Of a stretch of 9,885 bases of DNA, positions 1 through 7,062 are shown piece by piece. Source of the DNA: Clostridia bacterium (GTDB lineage: Bacteria; Bacillota_A; Clostridia; Oscillospirales; CAG-272). The notes beneath the pieces were generated by a model. That model made no database searches. It was not told where the DNA came from and saw only the letters and a program-made list of their open reading frames with translations. Each line of letters opens with the position of its first letter. Within the stretch, counting starts at the first letter, position 1. The stretch spans positions 1-9,885 of the forward strand of contig JAFXNX010000285.1 of assembly GCA_017529175.1 (NCBI GenBank), read 5' to 3'. Both the position numbers and the translations under genes were made by a program.

Positions 1-42
1 CGAACGCCCTTTAAGGGGCGGCTAAAGTGGCAACGGCAATAG
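1..42 (+). pseudogene. C-terminal end of an IS200/IS605-type TnpA transposase (cut by window edge)
   Basis: Reading frame 1 from the first base gives RTPFKGRLKWQRQ followed by TAG at 40-42. A ...PFKG... or ...PFTG... tail shortly before the stop is typical of the single-strand Y1 transposase of IS200-like elements in clostridia, and the DNA after it has the matching series of hairpins. Only 13 residues are visible, so the catalytic HUH motif and tyrosine would lie to the left of the window. I cannot tell whether the gene is intact. The assignment rests on the tail motif plus the hairpins and is tentative. Confidence 0.4.
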
Positions 43-112
43 GCTTGAACAGAGTGAAAGCCAGCGCCTTTAGACGCTGGCCGGTAACTCTTAGGCTTTT
101 AGCCTTTGTGCA

Positions 113-135
113 AACCACCCGTTTGACGGGTGGTT
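113..135. repeat. Perfect 10-bp hairpin, candidate right-end transposase-binding site
   Basis: AACCACCCGT at 113-122 pairs perfectly with ACGGGTGGTT at 126-135 around a TTG loop. It is the last and strongest hairpin in the presumed IS200-like end. The following sequence (TATGATTTAC) is not a T tract, so a transposon-end role fits better than an intrinsic terminator. Confidence 0.6.
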
Positions 136-145
136 ATGATTTACA

Positions 146-252
146 GACACAACTTATCGAAGGGATTCTTCGGCTTTGCCTCAGAATGACTTTTGAATAT
201 TTATCGCTCACACCGGGGTCATGTCGAGAGGAACAGAACGAAGTGTAAACAT
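146..252. repeat. Dispersed-repeat-like intergenic stretch
   Basis: No gene is credible here. Phrases such as GGATTCTTCGGC, CTCAGAATGAC and GTCATGTCGAGAGG resemble, from memory, a family of non-coding repeats scattered through many Bacillota and Bacteroidota genomes, often next to insertion sequences. An open frame running from 27 to 248 through both the hairpins and this stretch has no ribosome site and is not a believable protein. Copy number in the host genome cannot be judged from one window. Confidence 0.35.
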
Positions 253-282
253 ACAGCCCGAAACGCAAGCGTTTCGGGCTGT
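253..282. terminator. Strong symmetric hairpin, possible bidirectional terminator
   Basis: ACAGCCCGAAACGC (253-266) pairs perfectly with GCGTTTCGGGCTGT (269-282), giving a 12- to 14-bp GC-rich stem with a tiny loop. It lies about 70 bases past the stop of the serine hydrolase gene on the minus strand and could stop that operon. Neither flank carries a good T run (AATACTATTT on the plus side, ATGTTTAC on the minus side), so it may instead be mRNA-stabilising or belong to the surrounding repeat cluster. Confidence 0.45.
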
Positions 283-298
283 AATACTATTTAGGTTT

Positions 299-344
299 CC
301 AAAGGAACGCATCCCTTTGGCGGTGTGCGAGGCAGCGCCTCGCA
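299..344. repeat. Two adjacent hairpins just downstream of the serine hydrolase gene
   Basis: CCAAAGG (299-305) pairs with CCTTTGG (314-320), and TGCGAGGC (326-333) pairs with GCCTCGCA (337-344). On the minus strand these are the first structures met after the hydrolase stop, starting 10 bases beyond it. The second is compact (8-bp stem, 3-base loop) and might act in 3'-end formation, but no U tract follows either one. Their style matches the other hairpins at 1-282, so they may be part of the same repeat-rich patch. Confidence 0.4.
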
Positions 345-353
345 TTGATCTGT

Positions 354-1496
354 TTACTTCTTAAGTCCCTCGAAGAAAAGGTTTCTGATACGCGGGAAGA
401 CTATGCTCTCCTGGTTGTTCTGCATGTGAGCCGCGTAGAAGAAAGCTGCGTTGTCTTCAACATCGACAATAAGGATAGCGCCGGCAGCTCCCGACCAGCC
501 GAACTCACCCAAAGGCGAAGGAGAGCCGGACTTCTCGGGATCAATGTGCGTCCTGACGCCGAGTCCGTATCCGTAACCGACGTACTGTCCCCAGTCGAAC
601 CACTTCATACGCTCGTCGTCAAGCTGATTCGTGCGCCAGAGATCGATCGTCTCGCGCTTTATGATCCTGCAGCCGGTTTGCGCGACGCCGCCGTTTGCGA
701 GAGTTGCGGCGTAAAGCGCCATATCTGCAACGTCGGATATAAGTCCCGCGCCGCCGCTGTCATACTGCTCACCGGGTATCGCCCAGTTTTCGAGCGGTAT
801 CTTAACGTATTTTTGAATTTTGTCGTCAAAGCAGTACTGCGTCGCCGCTCTGCTCTCAAATTCTTCCTTCGGAAGATGAAAATACGAGTTTTTCATCCCG
901 ACCGGGTCGAGAACGTTTTCTTTGACGTAATCGCAAAATCTCTTGCCGGATGCGACCTCAACTACCGCCGCGAGAATGTCGTGGCTCATACCGTAGCACC
1001 ATCTGTCTCCCGGCTCGAAAAGAAGCGGGAGAGCGGCAAGACCGCGCGCCATATTGAGCGTCGTGATACCGCCGTCGGGATCGCGAAGCGCTTCAATCTC
1101 GGGAGACGTCATCGTATAGTCGTATCCCGCCGTCATCGTGAGAAGATGACGTATCGTCATCGTACGCGTCGCCTTCTTAATAATATCGCCGCCCGGCTCT
1201 TTGAACCTGACTTTGATATTTGCAAATTCGGGTATGTATTTCGCGACCGGATCGTCAAGTCCGATAACGCCTCTTTCGTAAAGCTGAAGCGCTGTGAGTG
1301 AGGTCACAGTCTTCGTTATACTGAACATATAGAACAGCTCGTCGCCCTTCATACGGCGTCCCGACTCAACGTCGGCATACCCCGAAGAATGGCGGTATAC
1401 TATCTTTCCGTCCTTATATCCTATTGCGGACGAGCCGGGAATCCTCCACTCGTCGCTCATCCAGTCCTGATATTTTTCAAGTTCCGAAAAATCCAT
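354..1496 (-). CDS. Beta-lactamase-family serine hydrolase (class C-like / EstB-like esterase fold)
   Basis: This 380-residue protein has the penicillin-binding-like serine hydrolase fold. The catalytic SxxK box is S59-I-T-K62. Y168 in PGDRWCYGMSHD sits where the YxN tyrosine is expected, with the Asn replaced. The third box (KTG in true beta-lactamases) is G333-W-S-G-A-A-G, as in EstB-type esterases. There is no signal peptide or membrane segment, so it should be cytoplasmic. An esterase, amidase or peptidase activity is more likely than antibiotic resistance; the substrate is unknown. The ATG is well supported by AAGGAGA five bases upstream. That ribosome site overlaps the end of the preceding gene, whose stop is 10 bases away, so the two are co-transcribed. 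A gut-clostridial serine hydrolase of unknown substrate is the safest name. Confidence 0.85.
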   Translation of the reverse strand: MDFSELEKYQDWMSDEWRIPGSSAIGYKDGKIVYRHSSGYADVESGRRMKGDELFYMFSITKTVTSLTALQLYERGVIGLDDPVAKYIPEFANIKVRFKEPGGDIIKKATRTMTIRHLLTMTAGYDYTMTSPEIEALRDPDGGITTLNMARGLAALPLLFEPGDRWCYGMSHDILAAVVEVASGKRFCDYVKENVLDPVGMKNSYFHLPKEEFESRAATQYCFDDKIQKYVKIPLENWAIPGEQYDSGGAGLISDVADMALYAATLANGGVAQTGCRIIKRETIDLWRTNQLDDERMKWFDWGQYVGYGYGLGVRTHIDPEKSGSPSPLGEFGWSGAAGAILIVDVEDNAAFFYAAHMQNNQESIVFPRIRNLFFEGLKK

Positions 1497-1506
1497 TTGT
1501 CTCTCC

Positions 1507-2895
1507 TTAACCGATAACGTAAACTCTTGCGTTCTGCCATCCGAATCCCGTTCCCTCAGGTACCCAGATGTCGATTATATTGCCTTTGATGCCCCCGCCG
1601 ACGTCGGCTGCGATCCTGTAGCCGTAGTCGCCGAGCGCACCGATAACGATACACTGACTTCCGAGCGGAATGACGTTCGGATCGACCGCCATAACGTTAT
1701 TGCCCGTGGGAAGTCCCGTCGCAGTTGTTCCGACGATCGAATAACAAGTCGCCTGAACGTCGACGTAGTAAAGATAGCTGTCGGGGATGCCGGAATATAC
1801 CGTTTCGGGTATCCAGGCGGGTACCGGCGGCACGTAGACCTTCGTTCCACGGTAAATGATCGTGTTCTGCGGCTCGATCGTCACCTCTTCGGAGACAAGC
1901 TCGCGCGATTCCTCTTCGCCGTTTACGAGCGTACATTCGTATGTAAAAGTCTTTACGCCTTCATAGCCGTATATTGCGACCTCTTCTTCTCCTTCGTAGA
2001 TCGTATCGTCGTCGACGTACTCCGTCTCGAACGGTATCGGCTCTGTTTTCGTATCGGTCGATTTAGATATGCTCTTCACGTCGATAAGCGTGTCTTCGCT
2101 TATGACGGAGGAAAGGTCAACCGACACTCTCTTGCTCTCTCCGTGGTCTATACCGAGGATGTCCATAAGCTCTCCCGCTTCAACCTCTGCGGTATTGCAC
2201 ACGATATCGGGAGATTCGTAAAACGTGAATTTTACGTTATATCTCGACGCCGACAGATACGTCGTCTCTTTGTGAGGAGATGACATAACGTCGCTTGATT
2301 CATTTGTTCCCGCGACCGTATCGGGCGGGATGAACACCGGCGCCTCTTCTTTGTTCGCATTGATAAGCATCAGCGCGGCGTAGACCGACACTCCGGCGAT
2401 CATAAGAATTACGATGACCGTCGATACGATCTTTGCAGCGCGCCTCTTCTTTGATTTTTCTTTCTTTGTTTCTTTTACCTTCGGTATCTGACCTGTCGCG
2501 ACCTTCGGTATTTGCCCTGTTTGAACTCTCGGTATCTGTCCCGTCTGTACTCGCGGAATTTGACCTGTTTGTACTTTCGGTATTTGACCGGTCTGTACTC
2601 TCGGGATCTGTCCCGTCTGTACTCTCGGTATCTGCCCTGTTTGAACTCTCGGTATCTGACCCGTAGGTACTCTCGGAATACTTCCTGTTTGTACCTTCGG
2701 TATCTGTCCCGTCTGTACTCTCGGGATCTGTCCTGTTCTCATCTTTGCTTTATCAGGGCGCGCGGAAACTGACGCGTCGCTTATGACGCGCCTTTCACTG
2801 ACCGTGTCGGCTTTATTGACTTCGACAGTATTTGCGTCTTTTTCCGGCGAAAAGTTTGCGCTTTCACCGTCCGACGCATTACCTCTCTTAATCAA
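1507..2895 (-). CDS. Membrane-anchored G5 + 3D domain cell-wall protein with a cytoplasmic octapeptide-repeat N-terminus
   Basis: With the TTG start chosen here the protein has 462 residues. Order: a polar N-terminus (1-53), eleven TGQIP(R/K)V(Q) octapeptides (54-141), a basic stretch KKEKSKKRRAAK, one membrane helix (about 156-178), a DUF348-like segment (about 219-276), a G5 domain (about 281-352), and a C-terminal 3D domain (about 378-462). The 3D domain has its three aspartates at D405 (AVDP), D431 (ADVGG) and D442 (IIDIW). This is the double-psi barrel of YabE, Rpf and MltA-like wall-acting proteins, so peptidoglycan binding or cleavage outside the cell is likely. The positive-inside rule puts the repeats in the cytoplasm. 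An ATG at 2967 is also in frame, but it has no ribosome site and falls at the predicted transcription start. TTG at 2895 has AGGTGG eight bases upstream. The gene leads an operon with the serine hydrolase. Confidence 0.85.
   Translation of the reverse strand: MIKRGNASDGESANFSPEKDANTVEVNKADTVSERRVISDASVSARPDKAKMRTGQIPRVQTGQIPKVQTGSIPRVPTGQIPRVQTGQIPRVQTGQIPRVQTGQIPKVQTGQIPRVQTGQIPRVQTGQIPKVATGQIPKVKETKKEKSKKRRAAKIVSTVIVILMIAGVSVYAALMLINANKEEAPVFIPPDTVAGTNESSDVMSSPHKETTYLSASRYNVKFTFYESPDIVCNTAEVEAGELMDILGIDHGESKRVSVDLSSVISEDTLIDVKSISKSTDTKTEPIPFETEYVDDDTIYEGEEEVAIYGYEGVKTFTYECTLVNGEEESRELVSEEVTIEPQNTIIYRGTKVYVPPVPAWIPETVYSGIPDSYLYYVDVQATCYSIVGTTATGLPTGNNVMAVDPNVIPLGSQCIVIGALGDYGYRIAADVGGGIKGNIIDIWVPEGTGFGWQNARVYVIG
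2473..2736 (-). repeat. 24-bp tandem repeat, 11 units, coding for TGQIP(R/K)V(Q)
   Basis: Eleven consecutive in-frame units without gaps encode T-G-Q-I-P-[RK]-V-[QPAK]. Ten have TGQIP and unit 3 has TGSIP. At DNA level the units differ mostly at synonymous positions: Ile is ATC, ATT or ATA, and Pro and Val codons vary. The protein pattern is therefore kept while the DNA has drifted, which argues for selection on the peptide and against a very recent slippage expansion. Confidence 0.9.
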
Positions 2896-2903
2896 ATTAT
2901 GCA

Positions 2904-2909
2904 CCACCT
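2904..2909 (-). promoter_or_regulatory. Ribosome binding site AGGTGG that decides the TTG start
   Basis: AGGTGG on the minus strand lies 8 bases before TTG at 2895-2893. No comparable site precedes the upstream in-frame ATG at 2967. This supports starting the 3D-domain protein at 2895. Confidence 0.55.
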
Positions 2910-2972
2910 GAAAATGAATAATTGATTCAAAACGCAGCCTGAAATCCCGGCTCGCATTCTGTCGCATTATGC

Positions 2973-3001
2973 ATTATACCACAAATTGCCCAAAAAATCA
3001 A
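2973..3001 (-). promoter_or_regulatory. SigA-type promoter of the 3D protein / serine hydrolase operon
   Basis: On the minus strand, TTGATT (3001-2996) and TATAAT (2978-2973) are separated by exactly 17 bases. The -10 is a perfect consensus. Transcription should begin near 2966, giving a leader of about 70 bases before the TTG start. The DNA from here to the hairpin at 3112 shows no gene and no second convincing promoter: an ATTATA at 3058-3063 lacks a -35 partner. Confidence 0.75.
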
Positions 3002-3111
3002 GTCCCGGCGGTTTTCGCACTGTTCGTACCCTCCACTTGAGCCTGTTTTTCGGTATTATTATATGCTGTTCATTCCGTTGATTTTCCCATTCAAAAGTTC
3101 TCAAGAAGGTT

Positions 3112-3145
3112 TCAGGGAGGAACTCTTGCCGGAGTTCCTCCCTGA
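3112..3145 (-). terminator. Hairpin terminator of the dehydrogenase operon
   Basis: TCAGGGAGGAACTC (3112-3125) pairs perfectly with GAGTTCCTCCCTGA (3132-3145), a 14-bp stem with a 6-base loop. It begins about 20 bases after the E1 stop codon. The minus-strand tail (AAACCTTCTTGAG) is not T-rich, so it may be a weak intrinsic terminator or need other factors. Its position between the end of one operon and the promoter of the next supports a terminator role. Confidence 0.65.
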
Positions 3146-3166
3146 GAATTATTTAGTTATTTCAAC

Positions 3167-5650
3167 TTATACGCCCTTTTTGCTTCTTTCGATGTGCTCA
3201 AGCTCGGTCTCGTTGATCTTGTAAGTCCTTCCGGGGATGGGCATAAGCTTCTGAGAGATAACGTCGATTATGCCGTCAGCCTGCGGGAAGAAGTACTTTT
3301 CAAACTCGAACGCGGGAGTGATCCAGTTGCGGGAACCGAATACGACCGGCGGAGCGTCGAGGTAATCAAACGCCATCTCGGCGATGTTGGAAGCCATATC
3401 TCTCATAACGGAGTTCCTGTCGCACGCGTCGCCGACGATTATGATCTTGCCCGTCTTCTTTACGGACTCGATCACTTTCTCGTAGTTGAACGGAACGATG
3501 GAGCGCGCGTCGATGACTTCAGCGCTGATACCGTAATCAGCTTCGAGCTTCTTTGCCGCTTCAAGCGCTCTGTAAAGGACCGCGCCGATCGTGAGGATCG
3601 TCACATCCTTACCCTCGCGTTTAACGTCCGGCTCGCCGAATTTGATCCTGTAGGATTCCTTCGGAACGCCGCCCTCGTGGAACTGCTCGCCCACGTCGTA
3701 AATTCTCTGAGATTCAAAGAAGACGACAGGGTCGGTGCCGTTGAGCGCTTCAGCCATAAGTCCCTTTGCATCGTAAGGCGTTGCGGGGAAGCAGACCTTG
3801 AGTCCCGGGATGTGAGCGCAAAGCGCCGTCCAGTCCTGAGAGTGTTGCGCGCCGTACTTGGAGCCGACCGAAACACGGACGACTACCGGCATCTTGAGGA
3901 TGCCCGCACTCATTGCCTGCCACTTGGAGAGCTGGTTGAATATCTCGTCGCCCGCGCAGCCGATAAAGTCAGCGTACATAAGCTCAACGATAGCGCGTCC
4001 GCCCGCAACAGCGTAGCCGACAGCGGAGCCGACGATAGCAGCTTCGGAGATCGGAGCGTTGAAGAATCTGTGATAAGGAAGCGCTTCTGTCAGTCCGCGA
4101 TAGACTGCGAACGCGCCGCCCCAGTCACGGTTGTCCTCGCCGTAAGCGATCGTCGTGGGGTCTTCATAGAATTTGTCGATAATTGCTTCAAACAGACCGT
4201 CGCGCAGACCGAACTGCTTGATCTTCGGGATCGCTTCTCCTTTTTCGTCGAATGCGAAGCGGGCTTTTCCGGCGATCTGCTTTACTCTCGGATCCTCTTC
4301 CTTGGGAATGAGGACTTCGGGCTCGCGGGTCGTGTCCATGCTGGGCGTGTCCGTGTTGGAGAACATGATGCCGGAGATCATATCGGGAGTCTCGTCGAGG
4401 TTCATACGGGGCGAGATCTCGTCGTTCGTCGCCATCTTGCAGACCTTCGTGATACGAGAGATGATCTCTTCGTCGATAGCGTCGAATTCCGCCTGTGTTG
4501 CAACGCGGCCTTTTACGAGCTTTGGACGGAAAGCGGCGATCGGGCAGGCGTTCTTCCACTCTTCGATCTCCTCTGCGCTTCTGTACGTCGAAGAGTCGGA
4601 CGGAGAGTGTCCGCTTACTCTGTACGTTGCGACTTCGAGAAGCGCGGGACCCTCGCCGTTTACGAGAAGTTCTTTCTTTCTCGTCGTTGCTTCAATAACT
4701 GCGAGAGGATCGTAGCCGTTGACCTTTTCTGCGTGCATTGCTTCCGGTGCGAAACCTGCGCCGAGACGCGCGGGGATATCGAAGCCCATCGTCTCGCCTC
4801 TGGTCTGTCCGCCCATGCCGTAGAAGTTGTTGAATACGTTGAAGAGGATAGGCATACCGGAATCGTCATACTTGCCGTCCATGCCCCAGAGCTTTCTGAT
4901 CTGGTCCATATTAGCCATATTGAGAGCTTCGAGAACGGGACCGCGTCCGAGCGCGCCGTCACCGGAGTTAGCAACGACTATGCCCTTCTTGTGACAGCTT
5001 CTCTTGTAGAGCGCCGCGCCGAGAGCGATAGGAGCAGCTCCGCCGACGATAGCGTTGTTTGGAAGAATACCGAACGGAATGAAGAATGCGTGCATCGATC
5101 CGCCGAGACCCTTGTTGAAGCCGGTCGTGCGGGCGAAGATCTCCGCGAGCGCTCCGTAAAGGAGAAAGTCCTTCGCGAGGTCTTTGATGTCGCCCTTGTG
5201 ATTCTCTTTTTCAACTACCGCGAGAGTTTTTCCGCCGAGGAATTCCTTCATTATATCATAAAGCTCATCGTCGTCGAGCTTGTTGATCGAGGAAAGACCT
5301 TTCGCGAGGATCTCGCCGTGGCTTCTGTGGGAACCGAACGTGAAGTCGTTGATGTCGAGGCAGTACGCCTGTCCGACAGCGGACGCTTCCTGACCGATAG
5401 AGAGGTGAGCGGGACCCGGGTTGTGGTATTCAACACCGTTGTAAACGCTCTTCGTCTTGATCTCGTTGAGCATCGTCTCAAATTCGCGGATGACTCTCAT
5501 ATCGTGATAGATACGCAGAAAATCAGCTTTCTTGTATATCTTCTTCTCTTCCGCGAGAGTTTTGTTGTACTGGCAAAGAGGTATTTTGTCAAATTCGATA
5601 AAACCTCTTTCAAATGCGTCCTTCGGGCTTATGTATTGACTCTTAGGCAT
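3167..5650 (-). CDS. Fused alpha-beta E1 component of a 2-oxo-acid (or acetoin) dehydrogenase complex
   Basis: This 827-residue chain joins both E1 subunits. The alpha half (about 40-400) has FGSHRSHGEILAKG (105-118), the thiamine diphosphate motif GDG (230-232) ending in NN (274-275), and the TYRVSGHSPSD active-site loop (His348). The beta half (about 478-815) has PISE with Glu536, GGRAIVELMYADF and AQHSQ with His603. It decarboxylates a 2-oxo acid on thiamine diphosphate and acylates the E2 lipoyl group. Pyruvate, branched-chain oxo acids and acetoin are all possible; motifs do not decide. Compared with usual E1-alpha chains there seem to be about 40 extra residues between the HG loop and the E170-I-F-A-R helix, and about 15 inside the GDG-to-NN motif. 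About 80 residues (400-480) link the halves. AAGGA precedes the ATG, 24 bases after the E3 stop. Last gene of the operon. Confidence 0.88.
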   Translation of the reverse strand: MPKSQYISPKDAFERGFIEFDKIPLCQYNKTLAEEKKIYKKADFLRIYHDMRVIREFETMLNEIKTKSVYNGVEYHNPGPAHLSIGQEASAVGQAYCLDINDFTFGSHRSHGEILAKGLSSINKLDDDELYDIMKEFLGGKTLAVVEKENHKGDIKDLAKDFLLYGALAEIFARTTGFNKGLGGSMHAFFIPFGILPNNAIVGGAAPIALGAALYKRSCHKKGIVVANSGDGALGRGPVLEALNMANMDQIRKLWGMDGKYDDSGMPILFNVFNNFYGMGGQTRGETMGFDIPARLGAGFAPEAMHAEKVNGYDPLAVIEATTRKKELLVNGEGPALLEVATYRVSGHSPSDSSTYRSAEEIEEWKNACPIAAFRPKLVKGRVATQAEFDAIDEEIISRITKVCKMATNDEISPRMNLDETPDMISGIMFSNTDTPSMDTTREPEVLIPKEEDPRVKQIAGKARFAFDEKGEAIPKIKQFGLRDGLFEAIIDKFYEDPTTIAYGEDNRDWGGAFAVYRGLTEALPYHRFFNAPISEAAIVGSAVGYAVAGGRAIVELMYADFIGCAGDEIFNQLSKWQAMSAGILKMPVVVRVSVGSKYGAQHSQDWTALCAHIPGLKVCFPATPYDAKGLMAEALNGTDPVVFFESQRIYDVGEQFHEGGVPKESYRIKFGEPDVKREGKDVTILTIGAVLYRALEAAKKLEADYGISAEVIDARSIVPFNYEKVIESVKKTGKIIIVGDACDRNSVMRDMASNIAEMAFDYLDAPPVVFGSRNWITPAFEFEKYFFPQADGIIDVISQKLMPIPGRTYKINETELEHIERSKKGV

Positions 5651-5674
5651 AATATATTTCCTTCTTTCTTATAA

Positions 5675-7054
5675 TTAGTCTATCATAAACATTCCCTCGC
5701 GGATGACTTCGCATACCGTGGGGTGCGGGAATACGAGACGGCGAACGTCTCCTGCTCTGTCGTGACGCGCGACCATCGCCGCCGCGCCGTAGATGATCTC
5801 GGAGGCGTACGAGCCGATCATGTGAACGCCGATTATCGTTCCGTGATCCTCGTCGACGACTATCTTTGCGATACCGTCTCCGCCTTCGTTCTCAGCGACG
5901 TATCTGCCGCTGTAGCGCATACTGATCGTGTATTCCTTCGCCTTGATGCCGACCTTTGCGGCGGACTCGACAGTCTCGCCTACAGTTCCGACCTCGGGCT
6001 TCGTGTAGATCGCAGCGGGGATCGCTCTGTAATCGACGCGGTCCTTGATACCGAGCATCGTGTTGACAGCCGCCTCGCCTTCGCGGTACGCGGTGTGAGC
6101 GAGCATACTCTTTCCGTTGACGTCGCCCGCGGCGAAGACGCCGGGAACGTTCGTGCGTCCGGACTCGTCCGTGACGATAGCTCCGCGGTTTGTAAGGATC
6201 CCGAGCGTCTCAACGCCGATGTCCTTCGTTCTCGCGCGGCGCCCCGTTGAAACGAGCACGAGATCACATTCGACCGCGACGCACTTTCCGTCCTTTTCAT
6301 ATTCGACCTTGCCCGCGCCGGCCTTGCCTTTGACAGACTTGACCGCCGCGCTGAGAACGAACTTTACGCCCTTCTTTGCCATGTTGTTCTCGAGTATCTT
6401 AGATACGTCCTTGTCGGTGGGTCCCGCGATCTTGTCCATCATCTCGATGACCGTGACCTCGGAGCCGATCGTGTTGAAGTAAGACGCCATTTCAAGTCCT
6501 ATGACGCCGCCGCCGATGACGGCGATCTTTTTCGGAGCCGCGGTAATGTCGAGGATCTCGCGGTTGGTTACCGCAAGTCCGGACGCGACCGCGTCGCGAA
6601 GACCGTCGATCGGGGGGATCGCCGCTTCGCTTCCGGTGCAGATCAGAAGACGAGCCGCTTCATATCTCTCGCCGGCGCACTCGACAGCAAAACCCGCGTC
6701 GCACTTCCCTGCAATTTTAGCAGTTCCCTCAACGACTTTGACGCCGGCGCCTTTCATCTTCGCGCCGACTCCGCCGACAAGAGTTTTTACCACTTTGTTT
6801 TTACGGGCAACTACCGCCGCGTGATCGAGGGACGCCCCTTCGACCTTCACGCCGTAAGGCTCGCCGTGGATCGCGCTCTCGTAGATCTTTGCGGAATTGA
6901 GAAGAGTTTTCGTCGGGATGCATCCCTCGTTGAGGCAGACGCCGCCGAGCGCGCGCTCTTCAAACAGTACCGTCTTGTACCCTGCTTCGGCAGCTCTCTC
7001 CGCCGCGTTGTAACCCGCGGGGCCGCCGCCCATGATTATAAGATCGTATGCCAT
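5675..7054 (-). CDS. lpdA: Dihydrolipoyl dehydrogenase (E3)
   Basis: This 459-residue flavoprotein reoxidises the dihydrolipoyl arm of E2 and reduces NAD+. Visible in order: the FAD-binding MGGGPAGYNAAERAAEAG (8-25), the redox disulfide C40-LNEG-C45 in the GGVC...CIPTK motif, the NAD-binding IGGGVIGLEMA (180-190), the second FAD motif GVFAAGD (305-311), and the catalytic His444/Glu449 pair in HPTVCE. Length is normal for the family. There is no N-terminal lipoyl domain. The last motif carries Cys448 where Ser is common. The ATG follows a GAGGT ribosome site that overlaps the E2 stop, only 8 bases away, so translation is probably coupled. It lies between E2 and E1 and is surely the E3 of this complex, though it might also serve other lipoyl enzymes. 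Confidence 0.95.
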   Translation of the reverse strand: MAYDLIIMGGGPAGYNAAERAAEAGYKTVLFEERALGGVCLNEGCIPTKTLLNSAKIYESAIHGEPYGVKVEGASLDHAAVVARKNKVVKTLVGGVGAKMKGAGVKVVEGTAKIAGKCDAGFAVECAGERYEAARLLICTGSEAAIPPIDGLRDAVASGLAVTNREILDITAAPKKIAVIGGGVIGLEMASYFNTIGSEVTVIEMMDKIAGPTDKDVSKILENNMAKKGVKFVLSAAVKSVKGKAGAGKVEYEKDGKCVAVECDLVLVSTGRRARTKDIGVETLGILTNRGAIVTDESGRTNVPGVFAAGDVNGKSMLAHTAYREGEAAVNTMLGIKDRVDYRAIPAAIYTKPEVGTVGETVESAAKVGIKAKEYTISMRYSGRYVAENEGGDGIAKIVVDEDHGTIIGVHMIGSYASEIIYGAAAMVARHDRAGDVRRLVFPHPTVCEVIREGMFMID

Positions 7055-7062
7055 ACGCTACC

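Larger units (their letters stand above)
1..145 (+). mobile_element. Right end of an IS200/IS605-like insertion sequence
   Basis: Four hairpins follow one another: 5-20 (CGCCCT/GGGGCG), 60-81 (GCCAGCG/CGCTGGC), 93-105 (AGGCT/AGCCT) and 113-135 (AACCACCCGT/ACGGGTGGTT). The first overlaps the end of the presumed transposase frame. IS200-family elements have no terminal inverted repeats. They carry subterminal hairpins that the Y1 transposase binds, with cleavage a short distance outside the last one. The 113-135 hairpin is the best candidate for that right-end structure, so the element probably ends within about 10-15 bases of it. The exact border, placed here near 145, is an estimate. The left end is outside the window. 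Confidence 0.5.

Noticed and set aside
27..248. A 73-codon plus-strand frame across the hairpin region
   Set aside because: It has no ribosome site, runs through four hairpins of a presumed transposon end into a repeat-like stretch, and its translation looks like translated repeat DNA.
345..1301. A 318-codon plus-strand frame antisense to the serine hydrolase
   Set aside because: There is no ribosome site and no recognisable domain, and it is Arg/Val-rich as shadow frames usually are. The minus-strand protein has clear catalytic motifs.
2473..2736. Possible CRISPR array because of regular repetition
   Set aside because: The units are 24 bases, contiguous, without spacers, and encode a conserved peptide in frame with the flanking protein.
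2433..2772. Two plus-strand frames giving repetitive Ser/Leu- and Tyr/Leu-rich proteins
   Set aside because: They are antisense readings of the 24-bp tandem repeat, and the repeat itself explains their regularity.
3058..3063. A second TATAAT-like box (minus strand) upstream of the 3D-protein promoter
   Set aside because: The position 17 bases upstream reads GAAAAT, with no -35 resemblance, and the promoter at 2973-3001 is far better.
3194..5674. An 826-codon open frame on the plus strand, fully antisense to the E1 gene
   Set aside because: It mirrors the E1 gene codon for codon and its translation shows no domain. The E1 motifs on the other strand are unmistakable. GC-rich third positions on the coding strand readily keep an antisense frame open.
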